This document shows, piece by piece, positions 6,313-13,202 of a stretch of DNA of 13,202 nt. Under the pieces are notes generated by a model. It did not search any database, was not told the DNA's origin, and worked only from the letters and a program-made list of their open reading frames with translations. The stretch is from Candidatus Hydrogenedentota bacterium (GTDB taxonomy: Bacteria > Hydrogenedentota > Hydrogenedentia > Hydrogenedentales > CAITNO01). Both the position numbers and the translations under genes were made by a program. How positions within the stretch are numbered: position 1 is the first letter of the stretch; every line of letters starts with the position of its first letter. The DNA lies in NCBI GenBank assembly GCA_903822375.1, contig CAIJOU010000315.1:1-13202 (forward strand). Reading direction: 5' to 3'.

Positions 6313-9300
6313 ATGCGCATGCATTGGGAAGGTCCTCCATCGGGAAGAACGTTTGGATTAGGCTTCGCGGCCGTGCTGGCGGCGACACTGCTCTTCTGTC
6401 CCGCAACCCGCGCGCAGAATGCCGCCGACCCGATCGCACTGTGGAGCCAGGCGACCCTGTACCGCGACGAGTGGGGGGTCCCCCATGTTTATGCCGAAAA
6501 TCCACGCGCGCTCGGGTTCGCCTACGGTTACGCGCAGGCGGAAGACCGCATCGAGACCCTTTTGCTGGCCTACCGCATGGCCAACGGCCGGCTTGCCGCC
6601 GTGCTGGGTCCGGCCTACGCCGAGTCGGACGCCTTTTCCATCAAGATGAACCATGCCCGGCTCGCCGAGGCGGCGCTTGAACAGGCCGACCCGGTGACAC
6701 GCGACCTTTGTGACGGCTTCGCGCTCGGCATAAACTCCTGGCTTGTTGACCATCCGGGCGCGGCGCCCGCATGGGCCGACGGTGCCCAGGCGAAGGACGT
6801 GCTCGCCCTGTGGCACGCTTTCCTGATGAGTTTTGCCCCCTTTGACGCGCCCGGCACCTGGCACCGCCCGCCGGCCATGGAGACCGGGAACGCCTGGGCC
6901 ATGGCCCCATCACGCACCGCAGAGGGCAGGGCGGTGCTGGTCATCAACCCGCACGAGCATTTCGACGGCCCGTTCCAGTGGTGCGAAGCCCATCTGGTCC
7001 TCGGCGACATGGATGTGTCCGGCGCGGCACTCTGCGGCGTGCCGGTCGTCGTCATGGGGCACAACGCCGTGCTGGGGTGGGCGCTCACGCCAAATTTCCC
7101 CGACTTTGCCGATGTCTACAATGAGCGCTTCGCCCAGTCGCCGCAGGAGGAGAAACCCAAGAACCCGAACAAGGATGGTCAGCCGCCGATTTCGCCTGAC
7201 ATGGTGGCGCTGCTGGAGTACATGGCCCAGGCACAGCCTTACTACGTGCGCACCGACGCGGGCATGGAAGAGCGCGCCGTTCCCTCCTACATCGGCCCGC
7301 GCGGCCCCCTGTTTGAAAACAACACCGCAGGGCTGTACTCCTGGCGCATCGGCGGCTACTATGACTTTGGCGGACTGCGCCAGCTCATGGAGATGGGCCG
7401 CGCCGCCGGCCTTGGCGCGTTTCAGGACGCCCTGCGCCTGCAGCAGTTGCCCTGTTTCCACATCACCTACGCCGACCGGGACGGAAACATCTTCTATCTG
7501 TACAACACCAAGGCGGGTGCCCGTCCGGAAACGCCGCCCCTTGCCGCCGCCACCAAGGAAGAGGCCCAGGAGGGGCTCCGCTGGGACCGGCCCCTGCCCG
7601 TCGGCGTGGACCTGATAGGCTGGGCTGAAGGCATTGCCGTTGACTCGCTGCCCGCCGTCACCAACCCCGCGTCCGGTTATGTGCAGGCCTGCGGCAGTCC
7701 GCCGTGGACCGTCACCGAAAACACCGGGCTCGCACCCGGAAACTGGCCCGTCTGGCTGTCCAACGACCCGGAAAGCTACCGCGCCCGGCGTGCGCGCGAA
7801 CTGCTGCGGGCGGGAACGCGCAGCTTCCGCGACAATCAGTCCATGCTGTTCGACACGGTGGTGCCCGCGGCGATGGACACGGTTCCCGCACTCCTGACCA
7901 TGGCCGAGCAGCGCGCCGACCTGGTCAAGACGGCCCATCCCGACCTGGTCAACGGACTTGCCCTGCTCAAGGACTGGAATTTCGTGGCCGACGTCAACTC
8001 CACCGGCATGACCTTCTACCATGTTTGGTGGGCCATGCTGCGCAACCAGGCCGGACCGGCAACGGCGGAGCGGGACCTTTACGCAATGCTCGCGTCGAAC
8101 ACGCCCGAGGCGCAGGAGGCGGCCCTGCGCGCCGCCGAGGACGCGTCGCGGATGCTGCGAAACGAGTTTCAGACACTGTCGGTGCCATGGGGGGAACGGC
8201 ACCGCCTCCGCCGCGGCACACGCGAGGAGGCCGCGCCCGGGGCCGCCACGGGAGAGCCCATACTGCTCCTTTCCGACCAGATTTGGGACAACGGAAAATG
8301 GATGGCCTCCTATGGAACGGGATTCGCCATGGCCGTGCAGTTTGGCGACATCCCCGAGGCGGTCAGCCTTTCTCCCTTCGGCGTTTCGGACAATCCACGG
8401 TCAACCCATTACACAGACCAGATGGACCTGCTGACGCAGCGGCGCTTCAAGCGCGCGCTGTACGCGCCCGAGGCGGTCATGCGCCACGCCGACCATGCCT
8501 TGGGCAGCGTCATCACACTCCTGCCGCAGGGGGTTACCGGCGCCGTAACCTTGCATGGCGACGGTCCCATGCAGGCCCGACTCGTGACCCAGACCAAGCC
8601 CCCCGCCGCATTGCCGGAGAACTACGCCGCGTTCACTTTGTATGTCGCGCCCCAGCGCGCCCCGCAGGGACGGGCCGTGCAGCTCGACATAAGCCTCCAC
8701 GTGCCCGCCGCGGTGTGCGCCGACGACAAACTCGCCGGTCTGGCCCTGTTCACCTATGAGGACGGACTGGGCTGGTATCAGCCCCAGCCGCAGGAATTCG
8801 ACAGTGCCACGCGCACCTTCCACGCCCGCCATGACACGGTCGGCAGGTCCTACGCGGTGCTGGGCCCCGCTTCCGCGCTGCAGCCTGTTCCTCCCGACAA
8901 CACCAGCCCGGCCGCGGCCGTCCCTCCCGGCGGGGAAGCCGCCGCTGATGCGGGACCCGTGGGCATTGATGTGCTGCTTGAACAGCACGCACTGCCCCGG
9001 CCCGTAACGGGAACCCCCCGTTTCAAGCTGGAGCGGATGGACGCGAAAAAGAAAGCCGAGGCGGATGCAGCCAAGCCGAATCCCCCCGAACCGGAGGCCG
9101 TTTCCGAACCGGGCAAGATGTTCAAGTTCGAACGGCATGATGCCCCGGCCGCAAAGAAGGAAAAGGACATACCCATGATGCCCGAGGTTCCAGGCTTCCG
9201 GTACGGTCCGGGCATTCCCGATGAATCCGGTTTCTCACACTCGCCCAACGGCGAAGTCTCGGGCAAGAAATTCAAGATAGACCGGCTCGACAAGCCGCAA

Positions 9301-9630
9301 TTGCCGAGGGGAATGGGCGATATCGCCGCCCCCGAACCGTCTGCGCCGAAAACGGCGGCTCCGCCGACGGAGCAAAAGGCCGTGGACCAGCCCCCGACGC
9401 CCCCCGCCCCTGCCGGACAGGAGCAAACGACGGAGCCACCGACCGGGGAATCGCCTCCAAAGAAGGAGCCGCCCGCCAAGGACGGCAGTGCCCGTCCGGA
9501 ACTGCCCGCGGTCATTCCCCAGGACGGCGCTTTCAATTTCGGCCCCAATTTCAAGGCTGCCACACCCGACGGGGACGCCGCCGCTTCTGGAAAACACGGC
9601 ACGTTTCGCATTGAGCGTGTAAAGCCCTGA
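6313..9630 (+). CDS. Penicillin/AHL-acylase-family Ntn-hydrolase homologue, probably inactive, with repeat-bearing tail
   Basis: 1105 residues (start 6313; 6319 possible). The signal peptide ends near A34. TLYRDEWGVPHVYA (48-61) and YGYAQAEDR (71-79) are the acylase alpha-chain signature. The beta-chain start aligns without gaps to PvdQ/aculeacin-type acylases: NAWAMAPSRT at 193-202, NPH at 212-214, GVPVVVMGHN at 242-251, and later NPASGYVQACGSPPW. Relative to PvdQ (Ser1, His23, Val70, Asn269 of the beta chain), position 1 is Gly192, His23 is kept as H214, Val70 is N261, and the Asn position falls in A459-C460-G461. Nucleophile and oxyanion Asn therefore seem lost. Active members cleave themselves before the Ser and hydrolyse amides in the periplasm; this one would stay a single chain. 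About 741-853 is an added beta-rich module ending in a TFHARHDTVGRSYAV motif; 854-1105 is a Pro-rich tail with repeats. Normal family length is near 700-800. Thr191 as a shifted nucleophile is the alternative. Family certain, activity doubtful. Confidence 0.9.
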   Translation: MRMHWEGPPSGRTFGLGFAAVLAATLLFCPATRAQNAADPIALWSQATLYRDEWGVPHVYAENPRALGFAYGYAQAEDRIETLLLAYRMANGRLAAVLGPAYAESDAFSIKMNHARLAEAALEQADPVTRDLCDGFALGINSWLVDHPGAAPAWADGAQAKDVLALWHAFLMSFAPFDAPGTWHRPPAMETGNAWAMAPSRTAEGRAVLVINPHEHFDGPFQWCEAHLVLGDMDVSGAALCGVPVVVMGHNAVLGWALTPNFPDFADVYNERFAQSPQEEKPKNPNKDGQPPISPDMVALLEYMAQAQPYYVRTDAGMEERAVPSYIGPRGPLFENNTAGLYSWRIGGYYDFGGLRQLMEMGRAAGLGAFQDALRLQQLPCFHITYADRDGNIFYLYNTKAGARPETPPLAAATKEEAQEGLRWDRPLPVGVDLIGWAEGIAVDSLPAVTNPASGYVQACGSPPWTVTENTGLAPGNWPVWLSNDPESYRARRARELLRAGTRSFRDNQSMLFDTVVPAAMDTVPALLTMAEQRADLVKTAHPDLVNGLALLKDWNFVADVNSTGMTFYHVWWAMLRNQAGPATAERDLYAMLASNTPEAQEAALRAAEDASRMLRNEFQTLSVPWGERHRLRRGTREEAAPGAATGEPILLLSDQIWDNGKWMASYGTGFAMAVQFGDIPEAVSLSPFGVSDNPRSTHYTDQMDLLTQRRFKRALYAPEAVMRHADHALGSVITLLPQGVTGAVTLHGDGPMQARLVTQTKPPAALPENYAAFTLYVAPQRAPQGRAVQLDISLHVPAAVCADDKLAGLALFTYEDGLGWYQPQPQEFDSATRTFHARHDTVGRSYAVLGPASALQPVPPDNTSPAAAVPPGGEAAADAGPVGIDVLLEQHALPRPVTGTPRFKLERMDAKKKAEADAAKPNPPEPEAVSEPGKMFKFERHDAPAAKKEKDIPMMPEVPGFRYGPGIPDESGFSHSPNGEVSGKKFKIDRLDKPQLPRGMGDIAAPEPSAPKTAAPPTEQKAVDQPPTPPAPAGQEQTTEPPTGESPPKKEPPAKDGSARPELPAVIPQDGAFNFGPNFKAATPDGDAAASGKHGTFRIERVKP
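9019..9627 (+). repeat. Four dispersed F-K-x-E-R protein repeats in the acylase-like tail
   Basis: Within the Pro-rich tail the motif F-[KR]-x-[ED]-R-x-[DK] occurs four times: FKLERMD (904-910), FKFERHD (937-943), FKIDRLD (987-993) and FRIERVK (1098-1104, at the very end). The last two are each preceded by F-x-[YF]-G-P (FRYGP at 962-966, FNFGP at 1074-1078) and by SGK, so they look like duplicated modules separated by Pro/Ala/Lys/Glu linkers. The first two are preceded by TP-R and PGKM. The conserved amphipathic pattern in disordered surroundings suggests short docking motifs; the partner is unknown. Confidence 0.65.
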
Positions 9631-9657
9631 GGTGGGGTAGTACACTGTTGGTTGCAG

Positions 9658-9684
9658 GGTGGGTGAAGTGAAGCGGAACCCACC
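9658..9684. repeat. Intergenic palindrome, second copy of the 4102-4140 element
   Basis: GGTGGGT (9658-9664) pairs exactly with ACCCACC (9678-9684) around a 13-base loop that contains GTGAAGTG and AAGCG. It lies 27 bases after the acylase-like stop. The arrangement GGGTG-x-GTGAAGTG, AAGCG, GGAAC-x-CACC matches the reverse complement of 4102-4140 with an inner stem removed. It may end transcription of the acylase-like gene or act as a REP-like element. No T-tract is visible. Confidence 0.6.
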
Positions 9685-9699
9685 GGAAGAATTGCCATG

Positions 9700-9717
9700 C
9701 ACCCGGCTGCGAGGGTG
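9700..9717 (+). other. Small hairpin in the leader of the TerC-family gene
   Basis: CACCC (9700-9704) pairs with GGGTG (9713-9717), extendable by GCC (9694-9696) with GGC (9717-9719) if bulges are allowed. It lies 13 bases before an AAAGG ribosome-binding-like sequence (9731-9735) of the next gene. TerC genes are often preceded by manganese riboswitches, but I cannot match that riboswitch's conserved core here. Confidence 0.25.
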
Positions 9718-9746
9718 GCCCCGGACATAGAAAGGTCCCGCCCCGA

Positions 9747-11000
9747 ATGATCGTCTGGCTGTATGCAGGTTTTCTGCTTTTCGTCTTTGTCATGCTCGCC
9801 CTTGATCTCGGTGTCTTCAACCGGAAGGCGCATGTCATCGGCACCGTTGAGGCACTGGCATGGACAGCCTTCTGGGTGAGCCTTTCGCTGGTGTTCAGCA
9901 CCGTAGTCTATTACATCTACGAGCACGACTGGCTCGGGGCCGCCTCCTCATCCTCTAGGCACATTCTGAACGGGCGTCAGGCGGCGCTGCAGTACATCAC
10001 CGGCTATCTCATTGAGGAATCGCTCAGCGTCGACAACATGGTCGTGATCGCCCTGGTCTTCGCCCATTTCGGCATTCCCACCCGCTACCAGCACCGCGTT
10101 CTTTTCTGGGGCATTCTGGGCGCGCTGGTCATGCGCGGTGCGATGATCGCCGCCGGCACAACACTCCTGTCCCGCTTTGAATGGATTCTGTACGTGTTTG
10201 GAGCCCTGCTGCTTTACACGGCGGTAAAGATCGCCTTTGTGGGCGATGAAAAGCCGGACCCCGACAAGAACCCGCTGGTCCGCCTGGCGCGGCGCGTGTT
10301 CCATGTGACCACCGAACTGCACGGCACCCATTTCATCATCAAACGCGGCGGGAAAAACCACGTCACGCTGCTCTTTATCGTACTGCTTGTCGTGGAGAGC
10401 TCCGACGTTATCTTCGCCGTCGATTCCATACCCGCCGTCATCGCGGTCACCCGTGATCCCTTCCTCGTCTTCACGTCAAACATCTTTGCCATCCTCGGTC
10501 TGCGCTCGCTCTACTTCGCCCTGGCCGGCATGGTGGAACAGTTCCGCTACCTCAAGCCAAGCCTCGTCGTGCTGCTCGCCTTTGTCGGCGTCAAGCTCAT
10601 CATCGAGCACTGGTACGCCATACCGACCTCGGTGTCGCTGCTCGTCGTGCTCGGCATACTCTCGGTCGGCGTCGTTGCGTCGCTCATTGACCTGCGCCGC
10701 AACCCGGCCATAAGAAAGCAGGTCGAGGACATCACACAGGCCGCCGAGGAGATGGCGGTCATGACCTTCCGCCATGCAAAACGCATCGTCGTACTCTTTA
10801 TGGGCTCCACCGTGCTGGTTGTCGGCGTGGCCCTTCTTTTTCTTCCCGGCCCCGCCTTCGTCGTCATTCCTGTCGGCCTCGCCATCCTCGCCACCGAATT
10901 CGTCTGGGCACGCCGCATTCTCAACCGCATGAAGAAGGAGGCGCGGCACTTCATCTCCGGCGTTGAGAAGGACATCGAAGAAGGCGACGAAAAGAAATAG
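9747..11000 (+). CDS. TerC-family integral membrane protein with fused C-terminal PGPGW-type module
   Basis: 417 residues. TerC/Alx proteins are multi-pass inner-membrane proteins linked to metal (especially Mn) export or homeostasis and tellurite resistance. Residues 1-315 show the family pattern: membrane segments at about 4-22, 36-56, 96-110, 118-140, 146-165, 205-222, 245-262, 271-288 and 294-314. Its acidic signatures are EESLSVDNM (90-98) and ESSDVIFAVDSIPA (217-230), followed by FTSNIFAILGLRSLYF (242-257); these carry the membrane-embedded acidic residues thought to bind the ion. A charged linker (316-342) leads to residues 345-395, where two hydrophobic segments around LPGPAFVVIPVGLAILATEF and then WARR match the small PGPGW membrane family, usually a separate protein. 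AAAGG 11 bases upstream may be the ribosome site. The next gene begins one base after the stop. TerC identity is near certain; the fused module is strongly suggested by motif. Confidence 0.93.
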   Translation: MIVWLYAGFLLFVFVMLALDLGVFNRKAHVIGTVEALAWTAFWVSLSLVFSTVVYYIYEHDWLGAASSSSRHILNGRQAALQYITGYLIEESLSVDNMVVIALVFAHFGIPTRYQHRVLFWGILGALVMRGAMIAAGTTLLSRFEWILYVFGALLLYTAVKIAFVGDEKPDPDKNPLVRLARRVFHVTTELHGTHFIIKRGGKNHVTLLFIVLLVVESSDVIFAVDSIPAVIAVTRDPFLVFTSNIFAILGLRSLYFALAGMVEQFRYLKPSLVVLLAFVGVKLIIEHWYAIPTSVSLLVVLGILSVGVVASLIDLRRNPAIRKQVEDITQAAEEMAVMTFRHAKRIVVLFMGSTVLVVGVALLFLPGPAFVVIPVGLAILATEFVWARRILNRMKKEARHFISGVEKDIEEGDEKK

Positions 11001-11001
11001 C

Positions 11002-13134
11002 ATGGCCAGAACTTTCATCCTCACCAACCTGCTGGTGTTTGCCCTGACCGGCGTTGGCTTTGCCGCTGGCATGGAGTGGAACACGGAGGCGCTTCACGAT
11101 TCCGCCGTGTGGACCGTCAGAATGAATGACGCAGGTGTTTCCACGGGACCAAACGGCCTGCGCATAGAAACCGCCAAAGGTCGCGATTGGGCCATTGTCG
11201 CCGCCGAAACCCATCCCGCAGGGCCTGTCGAACGGTTCCGGGTGGTCGTAAACGAGTTGACCGCCGGCGCGCATGTCATTGTGCGTTTCAGCGGCGACTT
11301 CGACGGGGCCGGGCGGGAGGACAGCGTCGTGCCCATCGACGTGATGGATGCCCCGGGCGATACCGTGGTTGACTTGGAACCCCGGGTCGCATGGCGCGCC
11401 CCGCGCGGACTGAGACTGCTTCAATTGGGGGTGGAGGGCAAGCCCGACGCACATGTGCTGTTCGGCGCGGTGGAATTCCTGCCGCCGACCGGCAACGCCA
11501 TCACCCCCAAGTCCGGCACGCAGCCGGGACAGTCTTCCATTGAGTGCGTCGACCTCATGCCCAATCTGCCCGAACCTTACCTCATGAAGGACTGGAAAGC
11601 CACGGCCCGCGCGTTCGACCGCTTCGTCTTTGACTTCAACGCGCAAGGCGAGTATTTGCCGTTCATCTGGCGCGATGACGCGCAGGTCAATATCGACGCA
11701 CCGACCTTCGGACTCCCCAGCTATGCCGGGTCCCCACAACAGACGCCCGGAAGCGGGGCGCAGGAAGGCATTACCTGCATGGGCACCGTGCTTGGCGCCA
11801 CCGTTGCCGGGATCGACAAGCGCAAGCAGGAAAACGATTATGTGGCCATGTGCGCGGCCTGGTACAACCGCCGCAACGGGCTTAACCTCGTGCTCAACGC
11901 GATGAACCAGGAAACGGGCGGCTCGTTCTGGTATGAGCTTTGGCCGCATGTCGTCTTCTATGGGCTGTGCGACAAATACCCGGAACAGCCGGGCTTTCGC
12001 GATATCCTGCGCGCCACGGCCAACGGTTGGTCTGACGCCTGCGCCGCTCTGGCCGGAGCGGACGGCATTCCCGACTTCAACCATACCTCTTTTGATTTCC
12101 GCACCATGAAGCCCGTGGACAACGGCAAATGGCGCGAACCCGACGCCGCAGCCGGCGTGGCCTGGCTGGAATACGCGGCAGGAAATGCGTTCGGCGACGA
12201 GAAATACCTGGACGCCGCGAAGAAAAGCCTTGCCTTCCTCCAGCGGCTGGACTACAACCCCTTCTACGAGGTGCTGCTGCCCTACGGCGCCCTTGCAGCG
12301 GCACGCTGCAACGCCGAGCACGGCGACGCGTTTGATGTGGACAAACTGCTGGGCTGGTGCTTCGGCATCAGCGACGTGCGCGGCGGTTGGGGCGTGCTGT
12401 TGGGGCGCTGGGGGGATGATGACTGCCACGGCCTGGTCGGCAGCGTGGACAATCGCGGCGGCTACGCCTTCGCCATGAACACCTTCGTTCAGGCCGACGC
12501 GCTTGTACCGCTCGCCCGCTATAACACGCGCCACGCGCGCGCCATCGGCAAGTGGATGCTCAATGCGGCCAATGCCGCGCGGCTGTTCTATGCCGACGGA
12601 CTGCCACCGGAAAAGCAGAGCAGCGCCGCATGGACCGGCGACCCCAAGAACCTCATCGCCTACGAGGGACTGCGCCACCGCTGGCAGGGCCGGGAGCCCT
12701 ATGCCACCGGCGACCCCATTGCCATGAACTGGGGACCCAAGACGGACCGCGGCCTATACGGCTCCGCCTATGTGGGCATTTTCGGCGGCATTATCCACAC
12801 CACCAACGTCGAGCGTGTCCTGCAACTCGACTGCCTCGCGACGGACTTCTTTCACGGCCGCGCATGGCCCACCTGCCTGTACTTCAACCCCTGGCCGGAA
12901 ACGAAGGAAATTGAAATGCCGGTGGGCTCCCAGTCCTGTGACCTGTACGATGCCGTGGGTCATCGTTTCCTGGCGCGCAACGTGAAGGATACGGCGCGCT
13001 TCTCACTCGAAGGGGACTATGCGGCGGTGGTGGTGGTCGTTCCCGCCGATGAGGAAGTGATGCGCGACGGACGGAAACTCCTGGTGGGAGGTGCCGTTGT
13101 GGATTTCAATACGCCAACCGAAACGGCATCCTGA
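11002..13134 (+). CDS. Secreted protein of unrecognised family, probable (alpha/alpha) six-hairpin glycosidase-like fold
   Basis: 710 residues from ATG 11002, chosen because MARTFILTNLLVFALTGVGFAA is a good signal peptide (cut near residue 22); the in-frame ATG at 10963 would put a basic stretch first and overlap TerC. Residues 25-160 look like an all-beta sandwich, resembling carbohydrate-binding-like N-domains. Residues 195-600 are mostly helical with Trp- and acid-rich loops (FIWRDDAQ, GGSFWYELWPHVVFYG, KWREPDAAAGVAWLEYA, GRWGDDDCHGLVGS, NRGGYAFAMNTF), typical of (alpha/alpha)6 toroids of glycosidases and polysaccharide lyases. Residues 620-705 are a beta cap with CLYFNPWPETKEIEMP, CDLYDAVGH and a GDYAAVVVVVPA strand, as often closes such enzymes. 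I recognise no named family and assign no reaction. D225/D226, E312 and D472-D474 are acidic candidates only. It starts one base after the TerC stop, so translation is probably coupled. A palindrome follows 6 bases after its stop. Confidence 0.82.
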   Translation: MARTFILTNLLVFALTGVGFAAGMEWNTEALHDSAVWTVRMNDAGVSTGPNGLRIETAKGRDWAIVAAETHPAGPVERFRVVVNELTAGAHVIVRFSGDFDGAGREDSVVPIDVMDAPGDTVVDLEPRVAWRAPRGLRLLQLGVEGKPDAHVLFGAVEFLPPTGNAITPKSGTQPGQSSIECVDLMPNLPEPYLMKDWKATARAFDRFVFDFNAQGEYLPFIWRDDAQVNIDAPTFGLPSYAGSPQQTPGSGAQEGITCMGTVLGATVAGIDKRKQENDYVAMCAAWYNRRNGLNLVLNAMNQETGGSFWYELWPHVVFYGLCDKYPEQPGFRDILRATANGWSDACAALAGADGIPDFNHTSFDFRTMKPVDNGKWREPDAAAGVAWLEYAAGNAFGDEKYLDAAKKSLAFLQRLDYNPFYEVLLPYGALAAARCNAEHGDAFDVDKLLGWCFGISDVRGGWGVLLGRWGDDDCHGLVGSVDNRGGYAFAMNTFVQADALVPLARYNTRHARAIGKWMLNAANAARLFYADGLPPEKQSSAAWTGDPKNLIAYEGLRHRWQGREPYATGDPIAMNWGPKTDRGLYGSAYVGIFGGIIHTTNVERVLQLDCLATDFFHGRAWPTCLYFNPWPETKEIEMPVGSQSCDLYDAVGHRFLARNVKDTARFSLEGDYAAVVVVVPADEEVMRDGRKLLVGGAVVDFNTPTETAS

Positions 13135-13140
13135 AGGTAG

Positions 13141-13202
13141 ACGCGGCATCCTGCCGCGTTCCGGCCAGTACCCGGATGTCTCGAAGAACGCGGCAGGATG
13201 CC
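13141..13202. repeat. Pair of inverted GC-rich palindromes (second truncated by window end)
   Basis: ACGCGGCA (13141-13148), TCC, TGCCGCGT (13152-13159) is a perfect 8+3+8 palindrome starting 6 bases after the last stop. At 13188-13202 the same element begins again in the opposite orientation (ACGCGGCA, GGA, TGCC) and is cut by the window end. The sixteen bases 13145-13160 and 13187-13202 are exact reverse complements, so a long stem with a 26-base loop, or two small hairpins, can form. It may serve as a terminator or be a REP/MITE-like mobile repeat. No T-tract is seen. Confidence 0.75.

Noticed and set aside
6910..8202. 430-residue open frame on the minus strand
   Set aside because: It is antisense to the conserved acylase core and has no recognisable domain.
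9631..9746. Manganese (yybP-ykoY) riboswitch before the TerC gene
   Set aside because: This riboswitch is common before TerC genes, and GGGGTAGTA at the start of the leader is faintly reminiscent, but the conserved paired core cannot be aligned. The hairpins seen are better explained by the dispersed palindrome and a small leader stem. A covariance-model scan with the Rfam yybP-ykoY model would settle it.
10951..12678. 575-residue open frame on the minus strand
   Set aside because: It lies opposite the secreted toroid-like gene, which has a signal peptide and coherent domain pattern. The antisense product is Gly/Ala/Val/Arg-rich with no motif.
1..13202. tRNA, rRNA, CRISPR array, transposase, or prophage and defence genes
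   Set aside because: Looked for by eye and none seen: no regular direct repeats with unique spacers, no cloverleaf-like segments in the short gaps, and all long frames are explained by the six genes or their shadows.

Overview
The window is GC-rich and densely coding, with the strong G/C bias at third codon positions expected of a high-GC bacterium. Five of the six genes I can call carry, or end in, the kind of sequence seen in exported or membrane proteins. This includes four N-terminal signal peptides or multi-membrane segments of Gram-negative type. Large secreted beta-helix carbohydrate-active proteins next to an (alpha/alpha)-toroid-like secreted protein suggest a polysaccharide-degrading environmental bacterium, perhaps of the planctomycete/verrucomicrobial/Hydrogenedentota sort. 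That placement is an inference from gene style only; there is no marker gene.

Layout. (1) 1-4088, plus strand: a tight run of three genes with gaps of 22 and 23 bases. They are the 3' end of a secreted protein finishing in a bacterial Ig-like domain, a pectate-lyase-superfamily parallel beta-helix protein (496 aa), and a larger GH141-like parallel beta-helix protein (709 aa). This looks like an operon for extracellular glycan attack. (2) 4140-6119, minus strand: a membrane-anchored PAS hybrid sensor histidine kinase with a C-terminal receiver. It converges on the operon across a long hairpin (4102-4140). (3) 6120-6312: a comparatively AT-rich divergent intergenic region holding an operator-like palindrome and a perfect TATAAT box touching the next start codon. 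(4) 6313-9630, plus strand: a PvdQ/aculeacin-acylase-like penicillin acylase homologue in which the nucleophile and oxyanion-hole positions appear to be lost, with a long Pro-rich tail carrying a repeated F-K-x-E-R motif. (5) 9747-11000: a TerC-family membrane protein with a PGPGW-type module fused at its C-terminus. (6) 11002-13134: a secreted 710-aa protein of unrecognised family, probably a six-hairpin glycosidase-like fold, starting one base after the TerC stop. (7) 13135-13202: two inverted copies of a short palindrome, the second cut by the window end.

How the parts may work together (inference): the first operon and the last gene are carbohydrate-directed and exported. The histidine kinase could sense an envelope or environmental cue, but it has no dedicated response regulator here. 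The acylase-like protein may bind an acyl ligand or act as a scaffold rather than hydrolyse. The most interesting items are that apparent pseudoenzyme and its repeat tail, the TerC-PGPGW fusion, and two families of intergenic palindromes. One of these families is represented by two diverged copies at 4102-4140 and 9658-9684.
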